From Pectobacterium colocasium (lineage in GTDB: Bacteria > Pseudomonadota > Gammaproteobacteria > Enterobacterales > Enterobacteriaceae): DNA of 64,000 nt. The notes under the pieces were generated by a model. The model saw only the letters and a list, made by a program, of their open reading frames with translations. It was not told the origin of the DNA and did no database searches. The stretch spans positions 1,054,001 through 1,118,000 of the forward strand of contig NZ_CP084032.1 of assembly GCF_020181655.1 (NCBI RefSeq). The letters are read 5' to 3'. A program made the translations under genes and the position numbers. How positions within the stretch are numbered: position 1 is the first letter of the stretch; every line of letters starts with the position of its first letter. Below are positions 9,463-19,463 of this stretch, piece by piece.

Positions 9463-10503
9463 TTACGGTGCTGGGAACGTGAATCGACGGTGGATCGCTT
9501 CCAGTTCATCAAGGATCTCGCCGTCCAGCGTCAGGTTTTGGCTGTCGAGGTTGATTTGTAACTGCTCCAGCGTGGTCGCACCTAACAACGTGCTGGCGAC
9601 GAACGGCTGCTGACGCACAAATGCCAATGCCATTTGCGCCGGATTCAAACCGTGCTTTTGCGCCAGCGCCACGTACTCGGCAACGGCCGCCTGAGCCTGC
9701 GGGCCGGTATAGCGGGTGAAGCGGCTAAATAGCGTGTTGCGCGCGTTAGCGGGTTTTGCGCCATTCAGGTATTTACCCGTCAGCGTACCGAATGCCAGTG
9801 ACGAATAGGCGAGAAGTTCTACGCCTTCATGCTGGCTGATTTCCGCTAAGCCGACTTCAAAACTGCGGTTCAGCAGGCTGTAGGGGTTCTGGATAGACAC
9901 AATGCGCGGCAGATCGTGTTTTTCCGCCAAATGCAGATAGCGCATCACGCCCCACGGGGTTTCGTTAGAGACGCCGACGTAGCGAATCTTACCGGCACGA
10001 ACCTGTTCACTCAGCGCTTCCAGCGTTTCCAGCAGCGTAACGACCGGTTTGTCGTCAGTATATTGATAGGCCAGCTTGCCAAAACAATTGGTCTGGCGCT
10101 GTGGCCAATGCAACTGATAAAGGTCGATATAGTCAGTGTTCAAGCGTTGCAGACTGGCGTCCAGCGCAGCACGGATATTTTTTCTGTCCAGCGCCTGCTG
10201 CGGGCGGATGCTGTGATCGTTTCCGCGCACAGGACCGGAGACTTTGCTCGCCACAATCAGTTTTTCACGGCCGCCACGGGATTTCAGCCAGGAACCGATA
10301 TAGCTCTCGGTTAACCCCTGTGTTTCCGGGCGTGGAGGAACGGCGTACATTTCTGCTGTGTCAATCAGGTTAACACCTGCGGCAATGGCGTGATCTAACT
10401 GGGCATGAGCGTCTGCTTCGCTGTTCTGTTCGCCAAAGGTCATCGTACCAAGACCCAGCACGCTCACTTCTAAAGAACTATGGGGAATACGGTGATATTG
10501 CAT
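9463..10503 (-). CDS. tas: Aldo/keto reductase Tas
   Basis: An NADP(H)-linked aldo-keto reductase of 346 residues, the length of E. coli Tas, a protein first noted for suppressing a tyrosine auxotrophy. Family landmarks are GLGTMTFGEQ near 17-26, DTAEMY with the catalytic Asp and Tyr near 49-54, KVSG with the catalytic Lys, and the QLHWPQR strand. The C-terminal LGATTLEQLQINL is the cofactor-binding block. The physiological substrate is not known. It lies downstream of ygdR in the same orientation, about 200 bp away. Confidence 0.95.
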   Translation of the reverse strand: MQYHRIPHSSLEVSVLGLGTMTFGEQNSEADAHAQLDHAIAAGVNLIDTAEMYAVPPRPETQGLTESYIGSWLKSRGGREKLIVASKVSGPVRGNDHSIRPQQALDRKNIRAALDASLQRLNTDYIDLYQLHWPQRQTNCFGKLAYQYTDDKPVVTLLETLEALSEQVRAGKIRYVGVSNETPWGVMRYLHLAEKHDLPRIVSIQNPYSLLNRSFEVGLAEISQHEGVELLAYSSLAFGTLTGKYLNGAKPANARNTLFSRFTRYTGPQAQAAVAEYVALAQKHGLNPAQMALAFVRQQPFVASTLLGATTLEQLQINLDSQNLTLDGEILDELEAIHRRFTFPAP

Positions 10504-10709
10504 TGCCAGCTTCCTTATGTCTGAAAATAGCAGGTGTCTTTCTCCTCATTTCCGCATGATTTTTTGCGATTCCAATGAGTTTGGGAGAACACACCTGAAT
10601 TTGACTATAACGAAGCCGTGGCGAGTGGGGAAGTCTCTTCTGCTGCCCTTTAGCAGGATTCTGCCAGAGTGCGTCGCCCGATGGGGGGAATATCGGGCTA
10701 ACGCTGCCG

Positions 10710-10928
10710 TTAGCGCTGCACGATCTGGGAAACTTGGTCGCTGTTGATCTGTTTCTGATTACCTTGCTCATCGATATAGCTGAGCAGCCCGGTATCTTTA
10801 TCCAGCACGGGTTTTCCCTGCGTCAGAAGCATTTGCCCCTCTTTTGTCGCCATCACGTAGTCACTGGAACAGCCCGCAAGGGTAAATAATAACGCCAGTG
10901 TGACTGCCATTTTCATCCGTACTTTCAT
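10710..10928 (-). CDS. ygdR: YgdI/YgdR family lipoprotein
   Basis: A 72-residue lipoprotein of the DUF903 family. The lipobox LAGC places the lipidated Cys at 20, followed directly by the family signature [11 protein letters not shown]. The remaining roughly 50 residues form the small beta-barrel-like domain ([13 protein letters not shown]). Function is unknown. A paralogue, ygdI, is at 53449-53670. A 7-bp hairpin (10697-10714) overlaps the stop codon, but no T tract follows. The 206-bp gap to tas shows no other feature. Confidence 0.94.
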   Translation of the reverse strand: MKVRMKMAVTLALLFTLAGCSSDYVMATKEGQMLLTQGKPVLDKDTGLLSYIDEQGNQKQINSDQVSQIVQR

Positions 10929-11038
10929 TGTATTAACCCGTTAATAAATGCAAAAACTTAAGTGAGTCTAGCAAAGGGTTGAGAGGGATAACGTAGGAAT
11001 AATGGAAAAAATGCGTGTTGGGGGCGTTAATTTTGTGT

Positions 11039-11065
11039 AATCAGGCGGCTGGTGGCCGCCTGATT
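11039..11065 (-). terminator. Hairpin downstream of terC
   Basis: An 11-bp perfect stem aatcaggcggc/gccgcctgatt with a 5-nt loop lies 37 bp after the terC stop. The minus-strand continuation (acacaaaatt) has no real T run, so this is only a probable terminator. Confidence 0.45.
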
Positions 11066-11102
11066 AGGTCGTTTGGCGTTTTGAGCGCTCACTCTGCGGC
11101 GA

Positions 11103-11819
11103 TCAGTGTGCCGTTTTCTCTTTTTTACTGCGCAGCAGGTTCAGCGCCTCGACGGACATTGAGAAGAACATGGCGAAGTAGATATAGCCTTTCGGTACGT
11201 GAACGTCGAAGCTTTCCAGAATCAGGGTGAACCCGACCAGAATCAGGAACGACAAGGCCAGCATTTTGACGGACGGGTGGCGTTCGACAAACTCGCCGAT
11301 AGGACGCGCGGAGAACATCATGACCCCAACGGCGATAACGACGGCTGCCATCATAATGAACAGATGGTCAGACAGGCCAACGGCGGTTATCACCGAGTCC
11401 AGACTGAAGATAATATCCAGCAGCATGATTTGCACAATCGCGCCAAAGAAAGAGTACACCTTGGAAGTATGGTCTTCTGAACCGCCTTCGACGGTTTCGT
11501 GAATTTCCTTGCTCGACTTCCAGATCAGGAAGAGCCCCCCGAAGAACAGAATCAGGTCACGCGTGGAAATTTCGTTGTCGAATGCGGTAAACAGCGGGTC
11601 AGTCAGACGCATGACCCAGGCAATGGAAGCGAGCAGCCCCAAACGCATCAACATCGCCCCCATCAGCCCGATGCGGCGTGCTTTGTTTTGTTGGGCTTTA
11701 GGCAGTTTGGCGACAACCAGAGACAGGAAAATAATGTTATCGATCCCAAGAACGATTTCCAGAATAGTCAGCGTTCCCAATGCCAACCATGCGTTCGGAT
11801 CAACAATCCAATCAAACAT
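11103..11819 (-). CDS. ygdQ: TerC/YgdQ family inner-membrane protein
   Basis: An integral membrane protein of 238 residues with about seven hydrophobic helices. The family's metal-binding acidic motifs within membrane segments are visible: EIVLGIDNIIF near 21-31 and DIIFSLDSVITAVG in the middle. TerC relatives are tied to metal (Mn/Ca) handling and tellurite resistance. YgdQ itself is uncharacterised. It lies 237 bp downstream of mutH in the same direction and probably has its own promoter in that gap, which shows no other feature. Confidence 0.93.
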   Translation of the reverse strand: MFDWIVDPNAWLALGTLTILEIVLGIDNIIFLSLVVAKLPKAQQNKARRIGLMGAMLMRLGLLASIAWVMRLTDPLFTAFDNEISTRDLILFFGGLFLIWKSSKEIHETVEGGSEDHTSKVYSFFGAIVQIMLLDIIFSLDSVITAVGLSDHLFIMMAAVVIAVGVMMFSARPIGEFVERHPSVKMLALSFLILVGFTLILESFDVHVPKGYIYFAMFFSMSVEALNLLRSKKEKTAH

Positions 11820-12056
11820 TATATCAATACACCTTAAACGAAACGTAAACGATATTATACTCTGCCAGCTCGGTGCGTAGGCAAGCGAAAGTGTGATGTC
11901 GTAAAGATATACTCGTCATACTTCGCATGTGCTCCATGTGCTGGCGTCCCTTTTACTCTGGGTCGGCGTCAGGCTTTTCCCAGGTCATATTCCCTTGTCG
12001 CAATAAAACCAGTGTACGACGAAGTATCGTACTGATGAAGCATAGCCTAATGACGC

Positions 12057-12752
12057 TCAGTTGCTGAGCTGCATAAAGTGGCGGGCCAGCAGCGGCGCGG
12101 TAAAGGTTTTTTTCAGGTAGAACCCGCGCGGCAAGGTCAGAATTGGCTGGCCAAATTCGCCAATGGCTTCCGTTAGTGCTCGGCTATTTGCCGCTTTGGG
12201 ACGTAATTGCAGGACTTCTCCATGCCGGGCGGTGATGCTTTCTACCTGACCAAGCACGATCAGGTCCATTAACTCTTCCCAATCGCAGCGCAACTGCTCC
12301 TCTTCTTCTTCGCTGGGGCTCCAGATCAGCGGCGTGCCAATACGGCGTTCTCCCAATGGAATGTGTCGCGAGCCTTCCACTGGAATCCATAGCACCCGTG
12401 CGAGCTTGTGTCGTACGTGGCTGCTTTCCCACGTAACGCCGCTGTTGCCTGTTAACGGCGCAACGCAAACGAAAGTGGTTTCCAGCGGTTTACCTTGTTC
12501 ATCAATCGGAATGGTTTTTAGCTCAACGCCGATGTCAGGGAAATCCTGCTCGGGCTTGCTGCCTGCGCTGGCTCCCAGAAAACGTTCCAGCAAGACGCCA
12601 ATCCAGCCTTTATCGCGTTTCAGGTTGGCGGGAAGCGGCAAGCGTGCGATGTCCGCTAATTCCGCGAGATTATAACCCGCGAGGGATTGTGCGCGTTCCA
12701 GCAAAGCGTGCTCATGTGGCGGCGCAGTCGTGTGAACCGTGGGTGAATTCAT
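12057..12752 (-). CDS. mutH: DNA mismatch repair endonuclease MutH
   Basis: MutH nicks the unmethylated strand at hemimethylated GATC sites once activated by MutS-MutL. The frame is open upstream, but the start was set at ATG 12752. This gives 231 residues (E. coli 229) and places the catalytic triad at Asp70, Glu77 and Lys79 ([12 protein letters not shown]), the E. coli numbering. [17 protein letters not shown] and [11 protein letters not shown] are further family blocks. The longer frame would add 59 residues with no family match. It is divergent from rppH across a long DnaA-box-containing gap. Confidence 0.97.
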   Translation of the reverse strand: MNSPTVHTTAPPHEHALLERAQSLAGYNLAELADIARLPLPANLKRDKGWIGVLLERFLGASAGSKPEQDFPDIGVELKTIPIDEQGKPLETTFVCVAPLTGNSGVTWESSHVRHKLARVLWIPVEGSRHIPLGERRIGTPLIWSPSEEEEEQLRCDWEELMDLIVLGQVESITARHGEVLQLRPKAANSRALTEAIGEFGQPILTLPRGFYLKKTFTAPLLARHFMQLSN

Positions 12753-12950
12753 AGCGTATAGCCCGATATTTTTCCGCTCAAAAAAAATACAACAGATGGG
12801 GAGTACCCATGCACAGCCTGCAAGACGGTGGAGAAAAACAATAATAGCATGATTCGTAGCGCTTTTTTTCAGTGTGATGGCGATCACTTTGCTGGGTTTT
12901 GCAAACTGTTCACGTATAGCCACCGACAATAAACAGGATCTTACACTAGG

Positions 12951-13342
12951 TTATCCACAGATTTCTTGGATAACCCACATAAACATGAATTACTGGTTCG
13001 ATTTACAGCCTTGACTCGCGGCATTTTTGCTGTTTTTGCCTATTTATTGCCTGAGTTTGAGGCATTACCTGTGGATAAAATCGACGTAGCGCGATCTTTC
13101 GCCAATCTTGCATTGTATGCCATTTGAACAAGCATCAAGGGTTCACCATTGCCAGTAAAACGGTTTGTAATTTTATGAATAGAAAGCACTATTTTTTAAT
13201 TTATGGTGGTTTTTTTTCTTCATCAAAAATGAGTTTTACTCACTTCTTCATGGGTTCTGCACAAAGATGTCCACAGAAAAAGTGAATAAATTGCGGATTC
13301 CAGTCTTCACGTGTTTATAACTTTGATCTTATCTGTGGGTTA
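12951..13342. promoter_or_regulatory. DnaA-box cluster in the mutH-rppH intergenic region
   Basis: Two perfect 9-mer DnaA boxes (ttatccaca) lie at 12951-12959 (plus) and 13070-13078 (minus). Three to four 7-of-9 matches are at 12965-12973 (minus), 12971-12979 (plus), 13267-13275 (plus) and 13334-13342 (minus). The whole 12753-13448 gap is AT-rich and without a supported gene. It must also hold the promoters of mutH and rppH. Binding by DnaA is inferred from the motif only. Confidence 0.65.
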
Positions 13343-13448
13343 TCTTAATTTTATTAGTATCACATGCTTTCTAAGCAGTGGTTTACCGCCTGACGGGAGT
13401 GTGAAACAATCAGGTCATCTTTGCATTGATGTTTATCGAGGTAGTCCG

Positions 13449-13982
13449 GTGATCGATGATGATGGCTACCGCCCAAACGTTGGTATTGTAATTTGTAATC
13501 GGCAGGGGCAGGTGATGTGGGCCCGGCGCTATGGTCAGCACTCCTGGCAGTTTCCGCAGGGGGGGATTAACCCCGGTGAAAGTGCTGAGCAGGCGATGTA
13601 CCGCGAACTGTTTGAAGAGGTCGGGTTAAGAAAAAAGGATGTGCGCGTGTTGGCATCTACCCGTAACTGGTTACGCTATAAATTACCAAAGCGTTTGGTG
13701 CGTTGGGATACAAAACCGGTCTGTATCGGCCAGAAGCAGAAATGGTTTTTGCTACAGTTGATGTGTAATGAGTCGGATATCAATATGCAGAGCAGCGGCA
13801 CGCCGGAATTTGATGGTTGGCGCTGGGTGAGTTACTGGTATCCGGTACGTCAGGTCGTCTCTTTTAAGCGAGATGTGTATCGTCGCGTGATGAAGGAATT
13901 TATCAACCCGGTGATATTGCTTCAGGAGAGTGCTGCGGCTCGGATGACAACGCCATCCGGTCCTCGGCGAAAAAGAGGGTAA
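13449..13982 (+). CDS. rppH: RNA pyrophosphohydrolase RppH
   Basis: RppH removes phosphates from the 5' triphosphate of transcripts and so starts 5'-end-dependent mRNA decay by RNase E. The start was set at GTG 13449 after a cgaggt site. This gives 177 residues beginning [13 protein letters not shown], as in the family; the upstream open frame adds an unrelated stretch. The Nudix box ([23 protein letters not shown] core) is at residues 38-60. The C-terminal tail is basic. ptsP follows after 12 bp, so the two are co-transcribed, as in E. coli. Confidence 0.96.
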   Translation: MIDDDGYRPNVGIVICNRQGQVMWARRYGQHSWQFPQGGINPGESAEQAMYRELFEEVGLRKKDVRVLASTRNWLRYKLPKRLVRWDTKPVCIGQKQKWFLLQLMCNESDINMQSSGTPEFDGWRWVSYWYPVRQVVSFKRDVYRRVMKEFINPVILLQESAAARMTTPSGPRRKRG

Positions 13983-13994
13983 TTCAGGCACATT

Positions 13995-16241
13995 ATGCTC
14001 ACGCGCTTGCGAGAAATTGTCGAAAACGTTGCGGCAACTGCCCGCCTTAGTGATGCGCTGGACATTCTGGTCAATGAGACCTGTCAGGCTATGGACACGG
14101 AAGTCTGTTCCATTTATCTGGCCGATCACGATCGTCAATGCTATTACCTGATGGCAACGCGTGGCTTGAAAAAGCCGCGCGGGCGCACGGTTACGCTGGC
14201 GTTTGGGCAAGGTATTGTCGGGCTGGTTGGTCAACGCGCTGAGCCTATCAACCTGGCCGATGCCCGTGCTCATCCCAGTTTCAAATATATCCCCGCGGTG
14301 AAAGAGCAACATTTTCGCTCTTTTCTTGGCGTTCCCATTATCCACCGTCGCCACCTGCTGGGTGTACTGGTGGTGCAACAGCGTGAACATCGTCAGTTTG
14401 ATAAAAACGAAGAATCGTTCATGGTGACGCTGGCCACGCAGATGGCCGCTATTCTCTCCCTTTCGCAGATCAAAACGCTCTTCGGTCAATACCGTCAGAC
14501 GCGCGTGAAAGCGCTGGTTGCCGCTCCCGGTGTGGCGATCGCCCCTGGCTGGCAGGATTGTACTCAGCCTTCTCTGGATCAAGTATTTCCCGCGTCGAGT
14601 CTGGACAGCGAGCGTGAGCGCTCCCGTTTAACGCAGGCGTTGGAAGAGGCAACGGCGGAATTCCGTCGTTTCAGCAAGCGGTTTAACGCTAGTGCGCAAA
14701 AAGAGAGCGCGGCGATTTTCGATTTGTACTCGCACTTGCTGAATGATGCGCGGCTAAAACGAGAACTTTTTCAGGAAGTAAATGCGGGCAACGCCGCCGA
14801 GTGGGCCGTAAAACTGGTGATCGAACGTTTTGCCGCGCAGTTCACCAATTTGCAGGATACGTATTTACGAGAACGGGCGGGCGATCTGCGCGCGTTGGGG
14901 CAACGGCTGCTGTTTCATCTCGATGATAACGCGCAAATCATGGGGCAGTGGCCTGAGCGCTTTATCCTCGTAGCGGACGAATTAACGGCGACGCTGCTGG
15001 CGGAGCTGCCGCCAGAGCGGCTGGCGGGCGTTGTTGTGTACGATGGTGCGGCTAATTCTCACGCGGCGATTCTTGTGCGTGCGATGGGGATTCCGACGCT
15101 GGTGGGGGCGGACATTCAGCCCGATCTGCTGCATCAGCGCTTGCTGATTATCGACGGCTATCGCGGTGAGCTGTTGGTCGATCCTGAACCCGTGCTGGTA
15201 CAGGAATATCAGCGTCTGCTGACGGAAGAAAACGAGCTGACCCGTCTAGCCGAAGGCGAAATGGAACAGCCTGCCGTGCTGAAAAGCGGTGAACGTATTC
15301 AGGTCATGTTGAATGCCGGGTTAAGCGCCGAACACGAAAAGCGTTTCATCAATCAAGTTGATGGCGTGGGTCTGTACCGTACGGAAATCCCTTTTATGCT
15401 GCAAAGCGGTTTTCCGTCCGAAGATGAACAGATGGCGCAATACCAAAGCATGTTGCAGCTTTACCCTACGCGCACGGTGATGCTGCGCACGCTGGATATC
15501 GGCGCAGATAAGCCGCTGCCTTATTTGCCCATTAGCGAAGAGAACCCGTGTCTTGGCTGGCGCGGTATTCGGATTACGCTCGATCAACCTGAAATCTTTC
15601 TGATTCAGGTGCGCGCCATGCTGCGGGCTAACGCGCACAGTGGCAATCTCAGCATTTTGTTGCCGATGATCAGCAGTCTGGATGAAATCAGTGAAGCGCG
15701 TCGCCTGATCGATCAGGCGGCGGGCGAAGTCGAAGAATTATTGGGCTTCCCGCAGCCTAAACCGCGGATCGGCATCATGATCGAAGTTCCATCGATGCTG
15801 TTCCTGCTTCCTCATTTGGCTTCCCGCATCGATTTTGTTTCGGTTGGCACCAACGATCTGACGCAGTACCTGCTGGCGGTAGATCGTAACAACGCGCATG
15901 TGGCATCGCTTTATGACAGTCTGCATCCTTCCATGTTGCAGGCGTTGAACATGATTGCTGTCGAATGCGAGCGACATAACATCCCGCTTTCCGTATGCGG
16001 TGAAATGGCGGGAGAAGCGCTTGGCGCACTGTTGCTGACCGGGCTGGGCTATCGCTCGCTCAGTATGAACGGGCGCAGCGTTGCGCGAATTAAATATCTG
16101 CTACGCCAGATTACGCTGGCTGAGTCGCAGGCGTTAGTACAACAATTGCTGGGCGCGCAAAGCGCGGCGGAAGTCCGTCAGTGGGCGGCGATTTTCATGG
16201 AAGAGCGCGGACTGGGCGGCTTGATTCGCGGCGGGCGCTAA
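13995..16241 (+). CDS. ptsP: Phosphoenolpyruvate-protein phosphotransferase PtsP (EI-Ntr)
   Basis: Enzyme I of the nitrogen-related phosphotransferase system passes phosphate from PEP to NPr and on to EIIA-Ntr. At 748 residues it has an N-terminal GAF sensor domain (about 1-165), a PTS EI N-domain, the phosphohistidine domain with active His356 in ANSHAAILVRAMG, and a C-terminal PEP-binding TIM barrel. The barrel carries VGLYRTEIPFML, FVSVGTNDLTQYLLAVDRN and SVCGEMAG, with its Cys. The active His number equals that of E. coli. Confidence 0.97.
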   Translation: MLTRLREIVENVAATARLSDALDILVNETCQAMDTEVCSIYLADHDRQCYYLMATRGLKKPRGRTVTLAFGQGIVGLVGQRAEPINLADARAHPSFKYIPAVKEQHFRSFLGVPIIHRRHLLGVLVVQQREHRQFDKNEESFMVTLATQMAAILSLSQIKTLFGQYRQTRVKALVAAPGVAIAPGWQDCTQPSLDQVFPASSLDSERERSRLTQALEEATAEFRRFSKRFNASAQKESAAIFDLYSHLLNDARLKRELFQEVNAGNAAEWAVKLVIERFAAQFTNLQDTYLRERAGDLRALGQRLLFHLDDNAQIMGQWPERFILVADELTATLLAELPPERLAGVVVYDGAANSHAAILVRAMGIPTLVGADIQPDLLHQRLLIIDGYRGELLVDPEPVLVQEYQRLLTEENELTRLAEGEMEQPAVLKSGERIQVMLNAGLSAEHEKRFINQVDGVGLYRTEIPFMLQSGFPSEDEQMAQYQSMLQLYPTRTVMLRTLDIGADKPLPYLPISEENPCLGWRGIRITLDQPEIFLIQVRAMLRANAHSGNLSILLPMISSLDEISEARRLIDQAAGEVEELLGFPQPKPRIGIMIEVPSMLFLLPHLASRIDFVSVGTNDLTQYLLAVDRNNAHVASLYDSLHPSMLQALNMIAVECERHNIPLSVCGEMAGEALGALLLTGLGYRSLSMNGRSVARIKYLLRQITLAESQALVQQLLGAQSAAEVRQWAAIFMEERGLGGLIRGGR

Positions 16242-16467
16242 GTTGACGTGAGGCGATATTGACGAATACATCGACAGTTAATTGCGAGTAAATGTTTAAT
16301 AGCGACTCAATGTTTTACAGAACTTTTCCCCGATGCAAGCAACGAGCGCGGGTGCGTATGCTATGATTCGCCACCGCGGTTCGCAGGAACGGATTCATTC
16401 TCCTGCCTTTTGCCTATCAATGACGATCCCGAAAGCAGGGATAACACAATAAAATATGTGGTGAATG

Positions 16468-17334
16468 ATGACGACAAGCTATCTGGCGTTTCCTCAGTTT
16501 GACCCAGTGATTTTCTCTATTGGCCCATTGGCGCTGCACTGGTATGGGCTGATGTATCTGGTGGGTTTTGTATTTGCCATGTGGTTAGCGGTGCGTCGGG
16601 CGAATAAACCGGGTAGTGGTTGGACCAAAGATGAAGTCGAAAACCTGCTGTATATGGGGTTCCTTGGGGTCTTCGTCGGCGGGCGTTTGGGCTATGTTCT
16701 GTTTTATGCCTTCCCGTCATTTCTTGAAAATCCGCTCTATCTTTTCAAAGTCTGGGATGGCGGTATGTCGTTCCACGGTGGCTTAATGGGCGTTATTTGC
16801 GTCATGCTGTGGTTCGCGCATCGCACCAAACGCCATTTCTTTCAGGTCGCTGATTTTATTGCTCCCTTGATTCCTTTTGGGCTGGGAGCTGGTCGTTTGG
16901 GCAACTTCATCAATGGCGAACTGTGGGGGCGCGTGACGACGGATACCCCGTGGGCCATGCTGTTCCCAGGTTCGCGCAGCGAAGATATGATGCTGGCCGT
17001 CAGCAACCCGCAGTGGCAGGCGATTTTCAATCAGTATGGCATGCTGCCGCGTCATCCTTCCCAACTGTATCAAATGATGCTGGAAGGTGTGGCGCTGTTT
17101 ATCATCCTGAATCTCTTTATTCGTAAATCTCGGCCGATGGGCAGCGTCTCAGGGCTTTTCCTGATCGGTTACGGTACGTTCCGAATTATCACCGAATTCT
17201 TCCGCCAGCCAGATGCGCAGTTGGGGCTGTTCGGCGATCTGTTCAGCATGGGGCAAATTCTGTCGCTGCCAATGGTGATCGCGGGTATTTTGATGATGGT
17301 CTGGGCCTATCGTCGTCAGCCTGCGCAGCAATAA
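16468..17334 (+). CDS. lgt: Phosphatidylglycerol-prolipoprotein diacylglyceryl transferase
   Basis: Lgt attaches diacylglycerol from phosphatidylglycerol to the lipobox Cys of prolipoproteins, the first step of lipoprotein maturation (several substrates lie in this window: MltC, MltA, YgdR, YgdI). It is an inner-membrane protein with seven helices. The signature [16 protein letters not shown] runs from 140 to 155 with Arg143, and His103 lies in SFHGG. Both numbers match E. coli if the second of two adjacent ATG codons (16468) is used; 16465 is equally open. About 225 bp separate it from ptsP. Confidence 0.96.
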   Translation: MTTSYLAFPQFDPVIFSIGPLALHWYGLMYLVGFVFAMWLAVRRANKPGSGWTKDEVENLLYMGFLGVFVGGRLGYVLFYAFPSFLENPLYLFKVWDGGMSFHGGLMGVICVMLWFAHRTKRHFFQVADFIAPLIPFGLGAGRLGNFINGELWGRVTTDTPWAMLFPGSRSEDMMLAVSNPQWQAIFNQYGMLPRHPSQLYQMMLEGVALFIILNLFIRKSRPMGSVSGLFLIGYGTFRIITEFFRQPDAQLGLFGDLFSMGQILSLPMVIAGILMMVWAYRRQPAQQ

Positions 17335-17369
17335 TCCGCCGTCCTTTTTTAATTTTGTGGTGAGGTAGT

Positions 17370-18164
17370 ATGAAACAGTATCTGGATCTGATGAAAAAAG
17401 TGCTTGAAGAGGGCACGCCGAAGGCCGACCGTACCGGCACGGGAACGCGTTCTATTTTCGGCCATCAGATGCGTTTCAACTTGCAGGACGGGTTCCCGCT
17501 GGTTACCACTAAAAAATGCCACCTGCGTTCAATTATTCATGAACTGCTCTGGTTCCTGAACGGCGATACCAATGTTGCTTATCTGCATGAAAATAAAGTC
17601 AGTATTTGGGACGAATGGGCAGATGAAAACGGCGATTTGGGGCCGGTTTATGGTAAGCAGTGGCGCTCATGGGGAGCCGCAGACGGCCGCCAGATCGACC
17701 AGTTGAAGAATGTCCTGACCCAGTTGAGACAGGATCCCGATTCCCGCCGCATTATCGTGTCTGCCTGGAACGTGGGCGAGTTGGACAAAATGGCGCTGGC
17801 GCCGTGCCACGCGTTTTTCCAGTTCTACGTGGCGGATGGCAAACTCTCTTGCCAGCTTTATCAGCGCTCGTGCGATATCTTCCTTGGCCTGCCGTTCAAC
17901 ATCGCCAGCTATGCGCTGCTGGTGCACATGGTGGCGCAGCAGTGCGATCTGGATGTGGGTGACTTCGTCTGGACTGGCGGTGATACGCATCTGTACAACA
18001 ACCATCTGGAACAGACGCACTTACAGCTGAGCCGTGAACCGCGTGCGCTGCCTAAACTGGTGATCAAGCGTCGCCCGGATACGCTGTTCGACTATCGCTT
18101 CGAGGACTTTGAAATCGAGGGATACGATCCGCATCCCGCCATCAAAGCACCGGTTGCGATCTAA
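17370..18164 (+). CDS. thyA: Thymidylate synthase
   Basis: ThyA converts dUMP to dTMP with methylene-tetrahydrofolate. The protein is 264 residues, as in E. coli, with catalytic Cys146 in [13 protein letters not shown]. The folate and dUMP blocks are [34 protein letters not shown] and DTHLYNNH. It begins 35 bp after lgt in the same direction, probably in one operon, and is followed by a strong terminator. Confidence 0.98.
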   Translation: MKQYLDLMKKVLEEGTPKADRTGTGTRSIFGHQMRFNLQDGFPLVTTKKCHLRSIIHELLWFLNGDTNVAYLHENKVSIWDEWADENGDLGPVYGKQWRSWGAADGRQIDQLKNVLTQLRQDPDSRRIIVSAWNVGELDKMALAPCHAFFQFYVADGKLSCQLYQRSCDIFLGLPFNIASYALLVHMVAQQCDLDVGDFVWTGGDTHLYNNHLEQTHLQLSREPRALPKLVIKRRPDTLFDYRFEDFEIEGYDPHPAIKAPVAI

Positions 18165-18182
18165 AACTTCCCCACACTTTTC

Positions 18183-18207
18183 AGGGCCGCGTCATGCGGC
18201 CCTTTTT
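18183..18207 (+). terminator. Rho-independent terminator after thyA
   Basis: An 8-bp stem agggccgc/gcggccct with a gtcat loop is followed by five T, 18 bp after the thyA stop. Confidence 0.9.
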
Positions 18208-18339
18208 GTTTCCCTCATTTCCCCCGCCTCCCCGCACGCTTTTTCTGTTGTTACATTGTTGCAGTAAAACATTGCGAGCCGCTACGTATAACGCCGTTAA
18301 CACGCTGTTTTTGCTGATAAGACTCACTATCCTGACGCC

Positions 18340-18843
18340 ATGAAAACAGGGAATCGACAACCGCGAGGGTTTACCTTGCTTGAATTATTAGTGGTGTTGA
18401 CGATCGTGGTGCTGATGGCTGGCGGCGGCCTGCATGGCTGGATTCAGTATCAGCAGGCCATTCGTCTGGAGCAGAGTGCGCAGCAACTGCTGGATTTTTT
18501 GAACCGGGTTCAGGCCAATGCCTATTGGCATAACGAAACCCGGACGGCGAAGCTCATCTCGCAGGGGGAGCGATGGTGCATGGTCGCGAGCCAGAATGAA
18601 AAACAGTCTGGAGAGACATGCCGTGAGAACCATTCGGGACAGTTCGTACGTCGTACGCAGGATGTCGTGCTGGCAAAGTCCACCAGTAACGTGTTTACGT
18701 TTTTTGGCTTGCGTAATGCGGCACAGGCCGGGCACATCTCGCTGTCGAACGCTGCGGGTCAGTTGCGTCTCATCATCTCTGTGAGGGGGCGTATGCGTCT
18801 GTGCAGCGAATCGCAAGTGGTTCTGGCGATTCCCTTATGCTGA
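18340..18843 (+). CDS. ppdA: Prepilin peptidase-dependent pseudopilin PpdA
   Basis: A type IV pilin-like protein of 167 residues. The short basic leader ends at a class III cleavage site, and the mature protein starts FTLLELLVVLTIVVLMAG with the conserved Glu5. It is first of four overlapping pseudopilin-type genes (ppdA-ppdB-ygdB-ppdC), just upstream of recC as in E. coli. These minor pseudopilins are thought to prime pilus or pseudopilus assembly with a prepilin peptidase encoded elsewhere. Confidence 0.9.
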   Translation: MKTGNRQPRGFTLLELLVVLTIVVLMAGGGLHGWIQYQQAIRLEQSAQQLLDFLNRVQANAYWHNETRTAKLISQGERWCMVASQNEKQSGETCRENHSGQFVRRTQDVVLAKSTSNVFTFFGLRNAAQAGHISLSNAAGQLRLIISVRGRMRLCSESQVVLAIPLC

Positions 18844-19463
18844 AGCAAATTGTGTTGAGGGACACGGCGCTGGGGAGAGTCAATCGATGGCGTAAACAGC
18901 GCGGTTTCACCTTGCCGGAAATCCTGTTAGCGCTGAGTTTAGGCAGCCTGATTATGCTGTCGGCGGCGCAGCTATACCCTCTGTTGCGTGGTCAAAGTCA
19001 GGACAGTGCACAGTTTTTCCGGCTGGAACAGCTGTTTAGTCAGGTAGCGATGGGGATTGAGAAAGATATCCGTCGGGCCGGTTTTTGTGCGGGAACCTGT
19101 CAGGGGAAGGCGATTAGCATCGGGAACTATCCGGGAGAGATGGAAAACAGCTGCCTGAATGTCTCTTACGATCTGAACCGAAATGGTATTTGGGATGGTG
19201 GAGAGCAGCAGGATGCCGAGTCTTTTGGCTATCGTCTGCGCGGTCGCTCGTTGGAAATTCAAAGCGGGGCGCACAATTGCCAGGGCGACCGATGGGAGAA
19301 ACTGTTTGATCCGCAGGAGGTCGTGCTCACCCTATTCCGGTTACAGCGTCTGGCTACACAAAATGATGTGGCGCTGTATGAATTGCAACTGGCGGGATTC
19401 TGGGCCAAACGCCCTGCCGTTAAGCAACATATTACCCGCCTGATACTGGGGCGTAACCCATGA
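18837..19463 (+). CDS. ppdB: Prepilin peptidase-dependent protein PpdB
   Basis: A minor pseudopilin of 208 residues starting at ATG 18837, which overlaps the ppdA stop by 7 bp; an upstream in-frame GTG lies deep inside ppdA and is unlikely. After a 23-residue basic leader the mature end reads GFTLPEILLALSLGSLIML, with Glu at the usual fifth position. Four cysteines suggest disulfides after export (GFCAGTC among them). It resembles the PulJ/PilW group of larger minor pseudopilins. Confidence 0.88.
   Translation: MLKQIVLRDTALGRVNRWRKQRGFTLPEILLALSLGSLIMLSAAQLYPLLRGQSQDSAQFFRLEQLFSQVAMGIEKDIRRAGFCAGTCQGKAISIGNYPGEMENSCLNVSYDLNRNGIWDGGEQQDAESFGYRLRGRSLEIQSGAHNCQGDRWEKLFDPQEVVLTLFRLQRLATQNDVALYELQLAGFWAKRPAVKQHITRLILGRNP

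Noticed and set aside
10517..10747. 76-residue plus-strand frame between tas and ygdR
   Set aside because: It overlaps the ygdR 3' end on the other strand and looks like random translation.
13752..14582. 276-residue minus-strand frame
   Set aside because: It lies opposite rppH and ptsP, both certain genes, and shows no domain.
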